A stretch of 64,000 nucleotides of DNA from Rariglobus hedericola (GTDB lineage Bacteria > Verrucomicrobiota > Verrucomicrobiia > Opitutales > Opitutaceae): assembly GCF_007559335.1 (NCBI RefSeq), contig NZ_VMBG01000001.1, positions 744,001-808,000 of the forward strand, written 5' to 3'. The position numbers and the translations under genes are program-made. How positions within the stretch are numbered: the stretch's first letter is position 1; each line of letters begins with the position of its first letter. Of the stretch, positions 44,785 through 53,700 are shown piece by piece. The notes beneath the pieces are model-generated. The model had not been told where the DNA came from, did not search any database, and saw nothing but the letters and a program-made list of their open reading frames with translations.

Positions 44785-46413
44785 ATGCCCAAAACGCCCA
44801 AAAACACCGTCCTGCTCATTGCCAACGGCGACCTCCGCCAGAGCGCCAACGCCACTTGTTGGGCTGCACAGGCCGAGATGGAAAAAACGCTGACCTCCGC
44901 CCTCGCCGATTTGGGCTACAAACTGGTGCGCGCTCATCCCTACAAAAAGGACGTTAAGCACGGCTTCATCAGTTCGCAAAAGGAAGGCATGGAGGTGTTC
45001 GCCACGATAGATCCCGACGCCCCGCTGATCGTCGCTGAGGCCGTCTGGCAATACTCGCACCACATCCTCCACGGCCTCATCTCGCACCGCGGTCCCATTC
45101 TCACCGTAGCCAATTGGTCGGGCACTTGGCCGGGCCTTGTTGGAATGTTGAACTTGAATGGCTCGCTGACCAAAGCTGGCGTCAAATACTCGACGCTCTG
45201 GAGCGACAACTTCGACGACAGTTACTTCCTCGACGGTTTCTCCACGTGGTTAAAAACCGGCGTGACCAAACACAAGATCACGCACGTCAAGCCTCTTGCC
45301 AAAACCGCCGTGCCCGCAAAAGCCAAAGCGTTGGCCAAAAAAATTGCGGACGAGTTGCGCGTTAAAAAGTCCATCATGGGCGTTTTCGACGAGGGCTGCA
45401 TGGGTATGTATAACTCGATCATCCCCGACGAGCTCCTCTTCCAAACCGGTGTTTACAAAGAGCGTCTCTCACAGTCCGCGCTCTACTACAGCGCAACCCA
45501 GGTCAGCGACGAAGATGCGCAGGCCGTGTTCTCGTGGTATAAAAAGAAGGGGCTCAAATTCCACTTCGGAAAAGACGAAGCTACCGAGCTCACCGAGGCA
45601 CAGGTCATCTGGCAGTGTAAGACTTACATTGCGGCCGTTCGCATCGCCGACGACTTCGGCGCCGAGACCATCGGTATCCAATATCAACAGGGCCTCAAGG
45701 ACCTGCTTCCCGCCTCCGATCTCGTCGAAGGCACACTTAACAACAGCGATCGTCCACCGGTCAAAAACGCCGCCGGTAAAGTCGTTCGCGCTGGTGAACC
45801 GATTCCCCATTTCAACGAAGTCGACGAGTGCGCCGGCCTCGACGGTTTGTTCACCTACCGCGTTCACAAAGCGCTCGGTCAGCCCGTCGAAAACACGCTC
45901 CACGATCTGCGTTGGGGCGCGTTCGACGAGAGCGGCACGACCGACGAATACGTTTGGGTTTTCCTCATCTCGGGCAGCGCGCCTCCCGCGCATCACATCG
46001 GTGGCTGGGCCTGCTCGGATTCGATGCGTCAGCCGTCCATGTATTTCCGTCTCGGTGGCGGCACGCTTCGCGGCATCGCAAAGGTCGGCGAAATTATCTG
46101 GAGCCGCGTCTTCGTCGAAGGCGGCAAACTCAAGATGGACCTCGGCCGCGCCAAGGTCATCGCGTTGCCCCAAGCTGAGACCGACCGCCGCTGGAAACTG
46201 ACTACCGTTCAATGGCCGATCATGCACGCCGTGACGTATGGCGTTAACCGCGACCAGATGATGGCCCGTCACAAGAGCAACCACATCCAGGTCGTCTACG
46301 CCAAAAACGCTAAGGACGCCGATCTCGCGCTCTACACCAAGGCCCAACTCGCGGCCGAACTCGGCCTCGAAGTCAGTCTCTGCGGCACCAAGGCCGACGG
46401 ATCGGCATTCTAA
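44785..46413 (+). CDS. L-fucose isomerase-like protein (FucI/AraA superfamily)
   Basis: 542 residues. The N-terminal Rossmann-like domain ([29 protein letters not shown]) and the region [36 protein letters not shown] belong to the FucI/AraA superfamily of metal-dependent sugar isomerases. The C-terminal catalytic region has [39 protein letters not shown] and the end [12 protein letters not shown]. It is somewhat shorter than E. coli FucI (591). Neighbours (aldolase, fucosidase-like enzyme) point to L-fucose to L-fuculose. Another deoxy or pentose sugar (D-arabinose, L-galactose) is possible. Aldolase follows 15 bp downstream. Confidence 0.7.
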   Translation: MPKTPKNTVLLIANGDLRQSANATCWAAQAEMEKTLTSALADLGYKLVRAHPYKKDVKHGFISSQKEGMEVFATIDPDAPLIVAEAVWQYSHHILHGLISHRGPILTVANWSGTWPGLVGMLNLNGSLTKAGVKYSTLWSDNFDDSYFLDGFSTWLKTGVTKHKITHVKPLAKTAVPAKAKALAKKIADELRVKKSIMGVFDEGCMGMYNSIIPDELLFQTGVYKERLSQSALYYSATQVSDEDAQAVFSWYKKKGLKFHFGKDEATELTEAQVIWQCKTYIAAVRIADDFGAETIGIQYQQGLKDLLPASDLVEGTLNNSDRPPVKNAAGKVVRAGEPIPHFNEVDECAGLDGLFTYRVHKALGQPVENTLHDLRWGAFDESGTTDEYVWVFLISGSAPPAHHIGGWACSDSMRQPSMYFRLGGGTLRGIAKVGEIIWSRVFVEGGKLKMDLGRAKVIALPQAETDRRWKLTTVQWPIMHAVTYGVNRDQMMARHKSNHIQVVYAKNAKDADLALYTKAQLAAELGLEVSLCGTKADGSAF

Positions 46414-46428
46414 AAAACGCCTTACAAC

Positions 46429-47196
46429 ATGTCTGCCAACACGCCGCTCGACGCCCTCCTCAACCTCTCGCACCAACTCGGTCGGGAGGACCGTCGCCTC
46501 GCCATTCTTGGCGAGGGCAACATATCCGTTCGCCACGATGCCGAGACGTTTACCGTCAAGGCCTCCGGCTCGAATCTCGCCACGCTCGCCGCTGCCGGCA
46601 CCGCCACGTGCCGCTTTGATAAACTGATTCCACTACTCGCTTCCGCGGGCATGTCGGATGCCGCGATCGAAGAGTCGCTATTCGCCGCACGCATCTCGAC
46701 CGATTCAAAAAAACCGTCGGTCGAAACGATTTTCCACGCCTACTTGCTCACGCTGCCGGGCGTTAATTACGTCGGTCACACGCATCCGATTACAATTAAC
46801 CAAGTGCTGTGCTCGACTCACGCGCGTTCGTTCGCAACGCACCGCTTGTTCCCCGACGAGATCGTCTGCTGCGGAGTCGAAAGCGTCTTCGTTCCCTACA
46901 CCGATCCCGGTCTCAAGCTCTCGCAAGCGATCAAGACCGCCGTCGAGGAATACATCAACCGTCTCTCTCGTTCGCCTCGCATCATCCTCTTGGAAAACCA
47001 CGGATTGATCGCGCTCGGCGCCACGCCGGAAGCCGTTCTAGCCGGCACGTTGATGACCGCAAAATCCGCCGAGATCTATGTCGGAGCCGCCTCAATCGGG
47101 GGTGCCCCCAAGTTCCTCACCGACGCGCAGGTCGAGCGAATCGCAGGCCGCCCCGACGAACACTATCGGCAAAAAGCGCTGGGCCTTTCCACCTAA
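46429..47196 (+). CDS. Class II aldolase (L-fuculose-phosphate aldolase-like)
   Basis: 255 residues of the class II aldolase/adducin domain. GEGNISVRHDAETFTVKASG is the substrate loop, and GVNYVGHTHPITINQVL carries the two zinc His residues. IILLENHGLIALGATPEAVL carries the third zinc His region. These enzymes cleave fuculose-1-phosphate or rhamnulose-1-phosphate to dihydroxyacetone phosphate and lactaldehyde. The kinase that makes the phosphate is not encoded here. It is in one transcription unit with the isomerase and converges on the second AraC gene. Confidence 0.8.
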   Translation: MSANTPLDALLNLSHQLGREDRRLAILGEGNISVRHDAETFTVKASGSNLATLAAAGTATCRFDKLIPLLASAGMSDAAIEESLFAARISTDSKKPSVETIFHAYLLTLPGVNYVGHTHPITINQVLCSTHARSFATHRLFPDEIVCCGVESVFVPYTDPGLKLSQAIKTAVEEYINRLSRSPRIILLENHGLIALGATPEAVLAGTLMTAKSAEIYVGAASIGGAPKFLTDAQVERIAGRPDEHYRQKALGLST

Positions 47197-47272
47197 CGCT
47201 AGACGCTTCCAAACTAATAAACTCCGATCATTTAGCAAAAATCCGCAGACACGAAGCCGGTTAGTCGTTCGT

Positions 47273-48094
47273 TCATTCCATCTGCTGCAATCCCTGCCTC
47301 AACGCGCGGAATGCCGCGGGCGTGATCTCGCGAAACTTTCTAAAAGTTTTCGTGAAGTGGTAGCGATCGCAAAACCCAACGGCAGTGGCGATGTCGTCTA
47401 TTTTACGGTCGCCATGATGCAACAGCTCGCAGGCGGTGGAAATCCTCCGCGCGCGCAAACAAGCCATTGGCGTGTCGCTGGTTTCTTTCCGAAATAATCG
47501 TATCAAAGCCCGCCCGTGCATTCCCGCCACCACCGCCAAACTTTCGAGGGTATGGGGGGCGCCTAGATCTCGCTCCATGTGCTCCAACGCGCGCTGCACT
47601 CGAGGATCAATCTGGCGCTCACTCAGCGAACCGAGCGGCAGGTAATCGAGTGCTCCCAAGATCAACGCGAGCCATGCAATACCGCCCGCCTCAGATGTTC
47701 GAGCTGACACCGCGCACCCGTGCCACCGCCGCATTTCTTGAGACAGCGGCACCTCATAAATGCCCGGTGCAACCAACACTCCGGGAGCTAGTGTGAAATG
47801 CACATAACACTGCGTCGCTGGATTCCGTAACGCAGTTCCGAACGGTGTATCCGGTGCGATCAACCACGCCGATTCTGGGGACAGCATTATCCGTTTTCCT
47901 TTCCAACTTACCTCCGCTCCCGGTCCTTCCATCAAGTAAAGCCGCCAGTAAGGCGCGGCCAGATTCGGGAATGTCCACCGCTGCAGTTGAGCGGTAACGC
48001 ACGCCCGCACGCGCACGCCCAAATTCGCACACATGCCATGTGCCTGTTCGCTCACTACAATTTCCGTCGGCAAGGTGTTGGGTGACTTTTGCAC
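47273..48094 (-). CDS. AraC family transcriptional regulator (fucose cassette, second)
   Basis: 273 residues. The N-terminal half is a sensing domain different from the first regulator (LYLMEGPGAEVSWKGKRIMLSPESAWLIAPDTPFGTA). The C-terminal half has two HTH motifs (HTLESLAVVAGMHGRALIRLFRKETSDTPMACL, and KIDDIATAVGFCDRYHFTKTFRKFREITPAAFRALR). It is divergent from the GH151-like gene, its probable target. Having two AraC-type regulators in five genes suggests separate control of sugar release and sugar breakdown. Confidence 0.85.
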   Translation of the reverse strand: MQKSPNTLPTEIVVSEQAHGMCANLGVRVRACVTAQLQRWTFPNLAAPYWRLYLMEGPGAEVSWKGKRIMLSPESAWLIAPDTPFGTALRNPATQCYVHFTLAPGVLVAPGIYEVPLSQEMRRWHGCAVSARTSEAGGIAWLALILGALDYLPLGSLSERQIDPRVQRALEHMERDLGAPHTLESLAVVAGMHGRALIRLFRKETSDTPMACLRARRISTACELLHHGDRKIDDIATAVGFCDRYHFTKTFRKFREITPAAFRALRQGLQQME

Positions 48095-48209
48095 ACAATT
48101 TAGCGATTTCTGAACATGGAAGACGAACCGGAAATCGGTTATTATCTACATATTCTCCCCCTCGCTTTAAGAGCAAGCATTCCCGTTTTCCTTAACCGCT
48201 ATTCTCCCC

Positions 48210-50216
48210 ATGCACCGTCTTCGTTTCCGCCAGGTTCACCTCGACTTTCACACCAACGGCGACATTCCGGACATCGGAAAAAAGTTCTCCAAGCTCAGAT
48301 TTCAAGAGGCGCTCAAGGCCGGACACGTCGACTCGATCACGCTCTTCTCTAAATGCCATCACGGCTACAGTTACCATCCGACCAATGTCGGCACGCAGCA
48401 CCCGCATTTGAAATTCGATCTACTTGGCCAACAGATTGAAGCCTGCCGCGAAATCGGCGTGCGTTGCCCGATATATCTCAGCGCCGGCGTCGATGAATTG
48501 ACCGCCATGGCGCACCCGGAGTGGATCGTGAAAAACCGCGACGGCACCAGTTACGATCCGCTCCAAGTGGGTTGGTTTAAAAAACTCCGCTTCAACTCAG
48601 CCTACCTCGATTACCTCTGCGCTCAGATTGAAGAAGTTGTCCAACGCTGGCCGGACAACGACGGCATCTTCCTCGATATCATCTCTCCGTGGGATGACTT
48701 CTCCGAGCACACCTTGCGCGACATGCTGGCGCTCGGACTCTCGCCTTCTAAGCCGGAAGATGTCTGCACTTACACGCAGCGCACGCTCCTCAACTATTAC
48801 GAACGCACCAACGCCGCGGCCCGCAGCGTGCGTAAAGACACACCGGTTTTCCACAACGGCGGACACATCCCCGTCGGCGCGACGAAGTTCAACTTCTTCA
48901 ATTCTCACTTTGAATTGGAATCTCTTCCTACCGGCGGTTGGGGCTACGACCACTTCGCTTTCTCAGCCCGCTACGCCGCCACCCAACCGCGCGATTTCCT
49001 CGGCATGACGGGTAAGTTCCACACAACGTGGGGCGAGTTCGGCGGCTTCAAACGTCCCGCCGCGCTTCGCTATGAATGCGCCGGCATGCTGGCCTACGGA
49101 GCCAAGTGCTCGATCGGCGACCAGCTCCATCCTAACGGCGATATGAACGTCGATACCTACAAGCTCATCGGCGCTGCCTATGCCGAGGTCGAGGCTCGCG
49201 AACCCTGGATCGACAACGTGCGCCCCGTCGCTCGCATCGGTTTAGTCAGCACCGAATCCAACCAGAAGCTCGCCCGCGGCCACGAAACCGTCAGCCGGGC
49301 CGACGAGGGTGCAGCGCGCATGCTGTTGGAAACGCACCTGCCCTTTCTCGTGCTCGACGAGAACGCGAAGTGGGACCGCTTCGACCTCATCGTATTCCCC
49401 GACTCCTTCGTGCTTACGCCGGCGACGATAGCTAAAGCCAAAAAATTCCTCGCAGGTGGAGGCAAGCTTCTCGCCGCCGGCGGCGCGTTGCTCAACGCCG
49501 ACAAATCAGCCTTCGCCATCGACCCGGGGGCAAAGCTCCTCGGGCGTTCCGACAGCGATCCCGATTATCTCGTCGCCACAGCGCTCACGCCCGCCGTTTC
49601 CATTCGCTCGCCCGTCGTGATCCACGGCGCTGCTTACGAAGTGAAACCCACCGTTAAAACCCGAGTTCTAGTCGAGCGCCGCACGGCATACTTTAACCGC
49701 ACATGGGAGCACTTCTGCTCACATCAACACGCTCCCGATTCACCGTCCAAGGCGGCGCCTGCAGCGACTTTGACCGCCAACATCGCGTGGTTTGCCCACG
49801 ATATTTTCACGCGCTACCGCAACTATGGACAACCGATCTACCGCGACTTTGTCCTCGCCGCGATCGATCACCTGCTCGACGGCGAACGCCCCGCCGTCAC
49901 CAGCCTACCAACTGACGGCCGCTTCAGTCTCCTCGATCAACCGTCCGAAAAACGCCTCATCGCTCATCTCATCTACGCGCCTAAATCCCTGCGCGGCGCC
50001 AACCAATCCGAAGGCGTGAATAAGTCACTCGAAGTCATCGAAGACCTCATTCCGCTGCGGAACGTTCAAGTCGCAGTCCAAGTCCCGCGCCAGATCCACT
50101 CCGCCCGTCTCGTGCCTGAAAACGTGGTCATTCCCTTCACTCAAAAAGGCGGCATTGTGTCACTTGTCGTTCCCGAGTTCACCGCCCACGCCATGATCGA
50201 GCTGAGCTATGCATAA
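48210..50216 (+). CDS. GH151-like glycoside hydrolase, putative alpha-L-fucosidase
   Basis: 668 residues with no signal peptide. Residues 1-350 form a TIM barrel of the GHL6 type (VHLDFHTNGDIPDIGKKF, then VDSITLFSKCHHGYSYHPTN, RCPIYLSAGVDELTAMAHPEW, DNDGIFLDIISPWDDF and HTTWGEFGGFKRPAALRYE). Residues 350-450 look like a beta-galactosidase trimerisation domain (PVARIGLVSTESN...DLIVFPDSFVL). From the family, GH151 contains alpha-L-fucosidases with this layout. Asp in DGIFLDI and Glu in TWGEFGG are candidate catalytic residues, which is my inference. It is presumably cytoplasmic, so oligosaccharide import is needed. Confidence 0.65.
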   Translation: MHRLRFRQVHLDFHTNGDIPDIGKKFSKLRFQEALKAGHVDSITLFSKCHHGYSYHPTNVGTQHPHLKFDLLGQQIEACREIGVRCPIYLSAGVDELTAMAHPEWIVKNRDGTSYDPLQVGWFKKLRFNSAYLDYLCAQIEEVVQRWPDNDGIFLDIISPWDDFSEHTLRDMLALGLSPSKPEDVCTYTQRTLLNYYERTNAAARSVRKDTPVFHNGGHIPVGATKFNFFNSHFELESLPTGGWGYDHFAFSARYAATQPRDFLGMTGKFHTTWGEFGGFKRPAALRYECAGMLAYGAKCSIGDQLHPNGDMNVDTYKLIGAAYAEVEAREPWIDNVRPVARIGLVSTESNQKLARGHETVSRADEGAARMLLETHLPFLVLDENAKWDRFDLIVFPDSFVLTPATIAKAKKFLAGGGKLLAAGGALLNADKSAFAIDPGAKLLGRSDSDPDYLVATALTPAVSIRSPVVIHGAAYEVKPTVKTRVLVERRTAYFNRTWEHFCSHQHAPDSPSKAAPAATLTANIAWFAHDIFTRYRNYGQPIYRDFVLAAIDHLLDGERPAVTSLPTDGRFSLLDQPSEKRLIAHLIYAPKSLRGANQSEGVNKSLEVIEDLIPLRNVQVAVQVPRQIHSARLVPENVVIPFTQKGGIVSLVVPEFTAHAMIELSYA

Positions 50217-50225
50217 CGATCTATT

Positions 50226-50405
50226 ATCCTATTTGACGACTCGCACGACATCATGCGGCACACGTTCATTTCCATGTTCGTCGCCAAGTTCCGCTCCATC
50301 GGAGAGGCCGCAATTCAGGAGGGCAATTCCGAGGCCGTCATTCGCAAGCATTATCTCGGCATGAAGAGTCAGACCGAGGCCGAGGTTTTTAACGCGATCA
50401 TGCGG
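50226..50405 (+). pseudogene. Tyrosine recombinase pseudogene, C-terminal part
   Basis: In frame from about 50226: LFDDSHDIMRHTFISMFVAKF, then RSIGEAAIQEGNSEAVIRKH and YLGMKSQTEAEVFNAIMRKRP. RHTF carries the second catalytic Arg pattern, GNSEAVIRKHYL contains the catalytic His region and the Tyr. This is the end of the same recombinase family as the fragment at 42.9-43.7 kb. It has no start of its own (preceded by the end of the GH151-like gene). Confidence 0.8.
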
Positions 50406-50503
50406 AAAAGACCGCCGGAGAGCAGGAGCCGAAAGCCCTTTCTGTCGCCGCCTGACAACTTCGCCCGACGCGGTGCCAACGGGCGCGCCACGTCGGGGCA
50501 GTG

Positions 50504-50525
50504 CGACACACATCGTGTCGTTTTT
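50504..50525 (+). terminator. Hairpin terminator after the integrase remnant
   Basis: CGACAC-ACATC-GTGTCG followed by TTTTT. It lies about 100 bases after the recombinase homology ends. The rest of 50405-50756 shows no gene I can support. Confidence 0.65.
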
Positions 50526-50756
50526 AGCAATCGGCCGCGGGCAGAGTGCCTGCCACTCGCTGCGTTTACACCGGTGCATGGGTATGGAAACGCAACTACC
50601 TGCATCGACTCTCCCCACGCTCACCGACATCACCGTCTGCGCATCTCGGGCCCGCTGGAGGAGAAGACCGACATCGGTAAAGCAGGAGATATATCGATTA
50701 CCACCGGCTACCAGCTAGCTGAATTTGTCTATCTCATGAAGGGACTCGACGAGTCA

Positions 50757-53700
50757 TTAGGGACGGGTAACGCGCAGGCGCATGAAACGCTTCGTCACCG
50801 ACGAGAGAGATTGGGTGTCGTCCACTTTGACGGTGCCGGGGGCCGAACCGCTGTGCGTGTAGAGCGATGTCCAAGTTCCGTTAAGATCGCTGGTCGCTTC
50901 GACAACGTAGGTCACATCCGCGGCCGTTCCCGTAAAAGTATAGCTGAGGTAGTTGCTACCTTCGACCGTCTGCACTTGGAGAATCAGCCCGGCGGAGGCC
51001 GCAGTGGCGGGGAGGTTGGGATTTAGGCCGAGTGCATACTTCAGGAGATTGGCCATGCCGTCGTTGGCCGCGCTGGCGTTGTCGGCGCGGTTGCCGGTCG
51101 CGTCGGTCGTGCCGAAGTGGGTCATCCGCCACGTGTCGATGCCGGAAGCCGCCACGATGGACGCCGTGGTCTGCGCGTAGGTGGTGACGGCGCCGTCGTT
51201 GGCCGTGAGCCGCAGCGTGTAGGCGCCGGCCTGGTTAAAATTCGCCGTGGTGGTGGCGGCCGCCGCGTTGCCGAAGGCCGCGTTGCCGAGACCCGCGGAC
51301 TTGCTCCAGCCGAGGACCAAGGAAGAGCCGGCCGGATTGCCGTCGTCGATCACCGATCCGGAGAGAGGGAGAAGTTCGCCGGTGTTGCCCGCAATCGCGG
51401 TGCCGGCGGAGACGACCGGCCCCATGTTGGCGGGCGTGGCAGCGGCAAGGTCCTGGATCTCCGTGAGGTCCAGCGCACGGTTGTAGATGCGGGCCTCGTC
51501 GATCGTGCCGAAGAAATTCCAGGCGTCGTTCGAGCCGATCTTGAGTGGCGCGGTGTTGTTTCGCGGGACGCTCGTCGGGGTAATGGTGCTGAATTTATCG
51601 GCGCTGCCGTTGACATAGATCCGGAGGTTGTTGGTGGCCTGCGAGCCGTCGAAAACGACGCAGAGGTGATACCATTGGCCCGCGGCCACAGTGGTGGCGG
51701 CCACGAGGGTTGTGCCCCCGGAGATGGTGACGGAGATCGTCGCGTTGCCGGTGCCGCCGCGCAGTTCGACGCGATAGGACTCTTTGTTGAAGGGGCCGAT
51801 ACGCTTGGTGATGATGCCTGCGTAGGCGCTGCCGCCGGAGGGGATGCTGTCGGCTTTGAACCAGAGCGAGATCGTCATCTTGCCGAGGCCGTCGAGCGGA
51901 TTGGGGTTGGTGGACGAATCGGCCACCTCGACGCGCTGAAATCCGCCGCTGAAAGTGAGCCCGCCGCCGATGCGGCCCGCGGCGTTCCATGCGGGCGATT
52001 CGAAGAAGGTGCCGTTGGTGGTGGATGCCACGCCCGAGCTGTCCACGGCGGTGGTGCCGCTCGTCTCGTCGAGCGCGAGGCGCAATTTGAGGGCGCCGTC
52101 GGCCGGACCGTTGACGGGGATGGAGAGCACGCGCACCGGGATGTCGCGGCTGGACTGGTCCACGCCGTCGTTGGCCGTCAGGCGGAGGACGTAGTCGCCG
52201 GGGGAGCCGAACGTGGCGCCGGTCGAGAGGGAGGTTGCGCTCGTGAAGGTGACGGTGCCCTGACCGGAGACCTTGGTCCATTGCAGCGTGAGCGAGCCGG
52301 CGCGGGCCGGCAGCGGAGTGACTGTAGTGCTGATAAGGATACCGGAGCCCGTGTAGATGCACGCCGGGCTCGCGGTGGGAGAGATGACCGCGATGTCGGG
52401 GGCGTTGGTGGTTTCAAAAACGATATAGGGCCGTGCCGAACCGTAGGCGTTGGCGGAGCCGACGGTGACGGTCTGCTGTGTCGCGGTGAAGAAACGCAGG
52501 CTCATTTTTTTCAACGAGTCGTTGGCGAGGGTTTCGCGAACGTAGGAAGTCACGTCGAACTGCAGGAGCGTGCCGGGGGTGTTGACGCCGGAGTCGGTGA
52601 GCGTGGGGACGCCGGCGTTGTAGCTCGTGGGACGCGTGTTGTAGGTCATGCTCGTCGTAGAAACGAAGGCCAGGGCGGGATCGTAGGTCCAGGAGCCGAA
52701 GGCAACGGTGAGGAGGTCGAAGTTGTCCGCGTCCACGACGGTGAGCGCGTAGGGACCGTTGGAGGGGGCGCCGGTGCCGGTGAGGCCGGCAAGCGAGACT
52801 TGGGTGCCGTTGGTGAAGCCGTGGCCGGCACAGGCGACGCGGGTCTTGCCGGAGCCGTTGTTGCTGACGCCGGTGAAGGGTCGCGAGATGCCGCGGTCGA
52901 TCCAGCCGTCCTGCGCGTCGGCGATGAGGTTGGCCTGGACGTTGGCGATGACGCCGGCGGCCGTGCCGCTGGTGACGTAGAGATGGAGCGTGGCGCGGAC
53001 GAAGCTGTTGTTGAGCGCGAGGCCGGAAAGGTCATAGCGCTGGAAGGTCTCGTGCTGGTTGGCGGCGATGTTGGAAATATAGCCGACCTCGTCGGTGCCG
53101 TAGGAGCTGGTGGACCTGGCCTTGTCGGTGTAGGTGGTGGCCTCGGGATAGAGGACGGTCGCGCTGGAGGAGTTGACCGTCAGTGTGAAAGCTTGGTTGG
53201 CCGTCTGATTGAGCTGATCGGTCACTTGGGCGGTGAACGTGAACGTGCCCGTGACGGTGGGCGCGCCGGAGAGGACGCCGGCGCTGGAGAACGTGAGGCC
53301 GGCGGGCAGCGCGCCGGAAGCGAGCGACCAGGCGTATTGGGGCACGCCGCCCTGGGCGTCGAGGGAGACGGAACCGGGCGAATTCCAGTTGAAGGCCGGA
53401 AGCGTGGTGGTGGAGATCGCGACGGCGGTGGGCGCAGCGTCGAGGTTGACGGACTGGGTGGCGCCGAGGCTGGCGTTGTAGAAGGTGCCGCCGCCGGTGG
53501 TTTCGAGGCGAACGGCCCGCACCATGTAAACGTGACTGCCGGTCGTGACGATAGTGTCGGTGTAGGTGGTGCCCGTGATCGGAGTCGCGGTCAGGCGGGT
53601 GAACGGAGCGGAGGCGTGGGCGGCGCGATAAACGTGGTAACCGATGACGCCGGAATCGGGCGAGGCAGTCCAAGTGAGGACGGGGTTGCCGGCGGTCTTG

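Larger units (their letters stand above)
43741..50217. other. L-fucose utilisation cassette inserted between the two integrase halves
   Basis: Between the recombinase halves lie AraC, isomerase, aldolase, AraC and GH151-like genes. TAYGCATAAC (43741-43750 and 50208-50217, one mismatch) is found close to both borders; the right copy contains the stop codon of the last gene. The integrase core that should join the halves (about 60 residues) is missing. Cassette boundaries are inferred from these homologies. Confidence 0.6.

Noticed and set aside
48126-48140. AACCG-N5-CGGTT in the gap before the GH151-like gene
   Set aside because: The 5-bp arms are too short to separate from chance in GC-rich DNA; mentioned only as a place to look for an operator.
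42761-50757. A duplicated tRNA-Ser end (attR) for the integrated element
   Set aside because: No second copy of the tRNA 3' sequence was found by eye in the region to the right, so no attachment site pair is reported.
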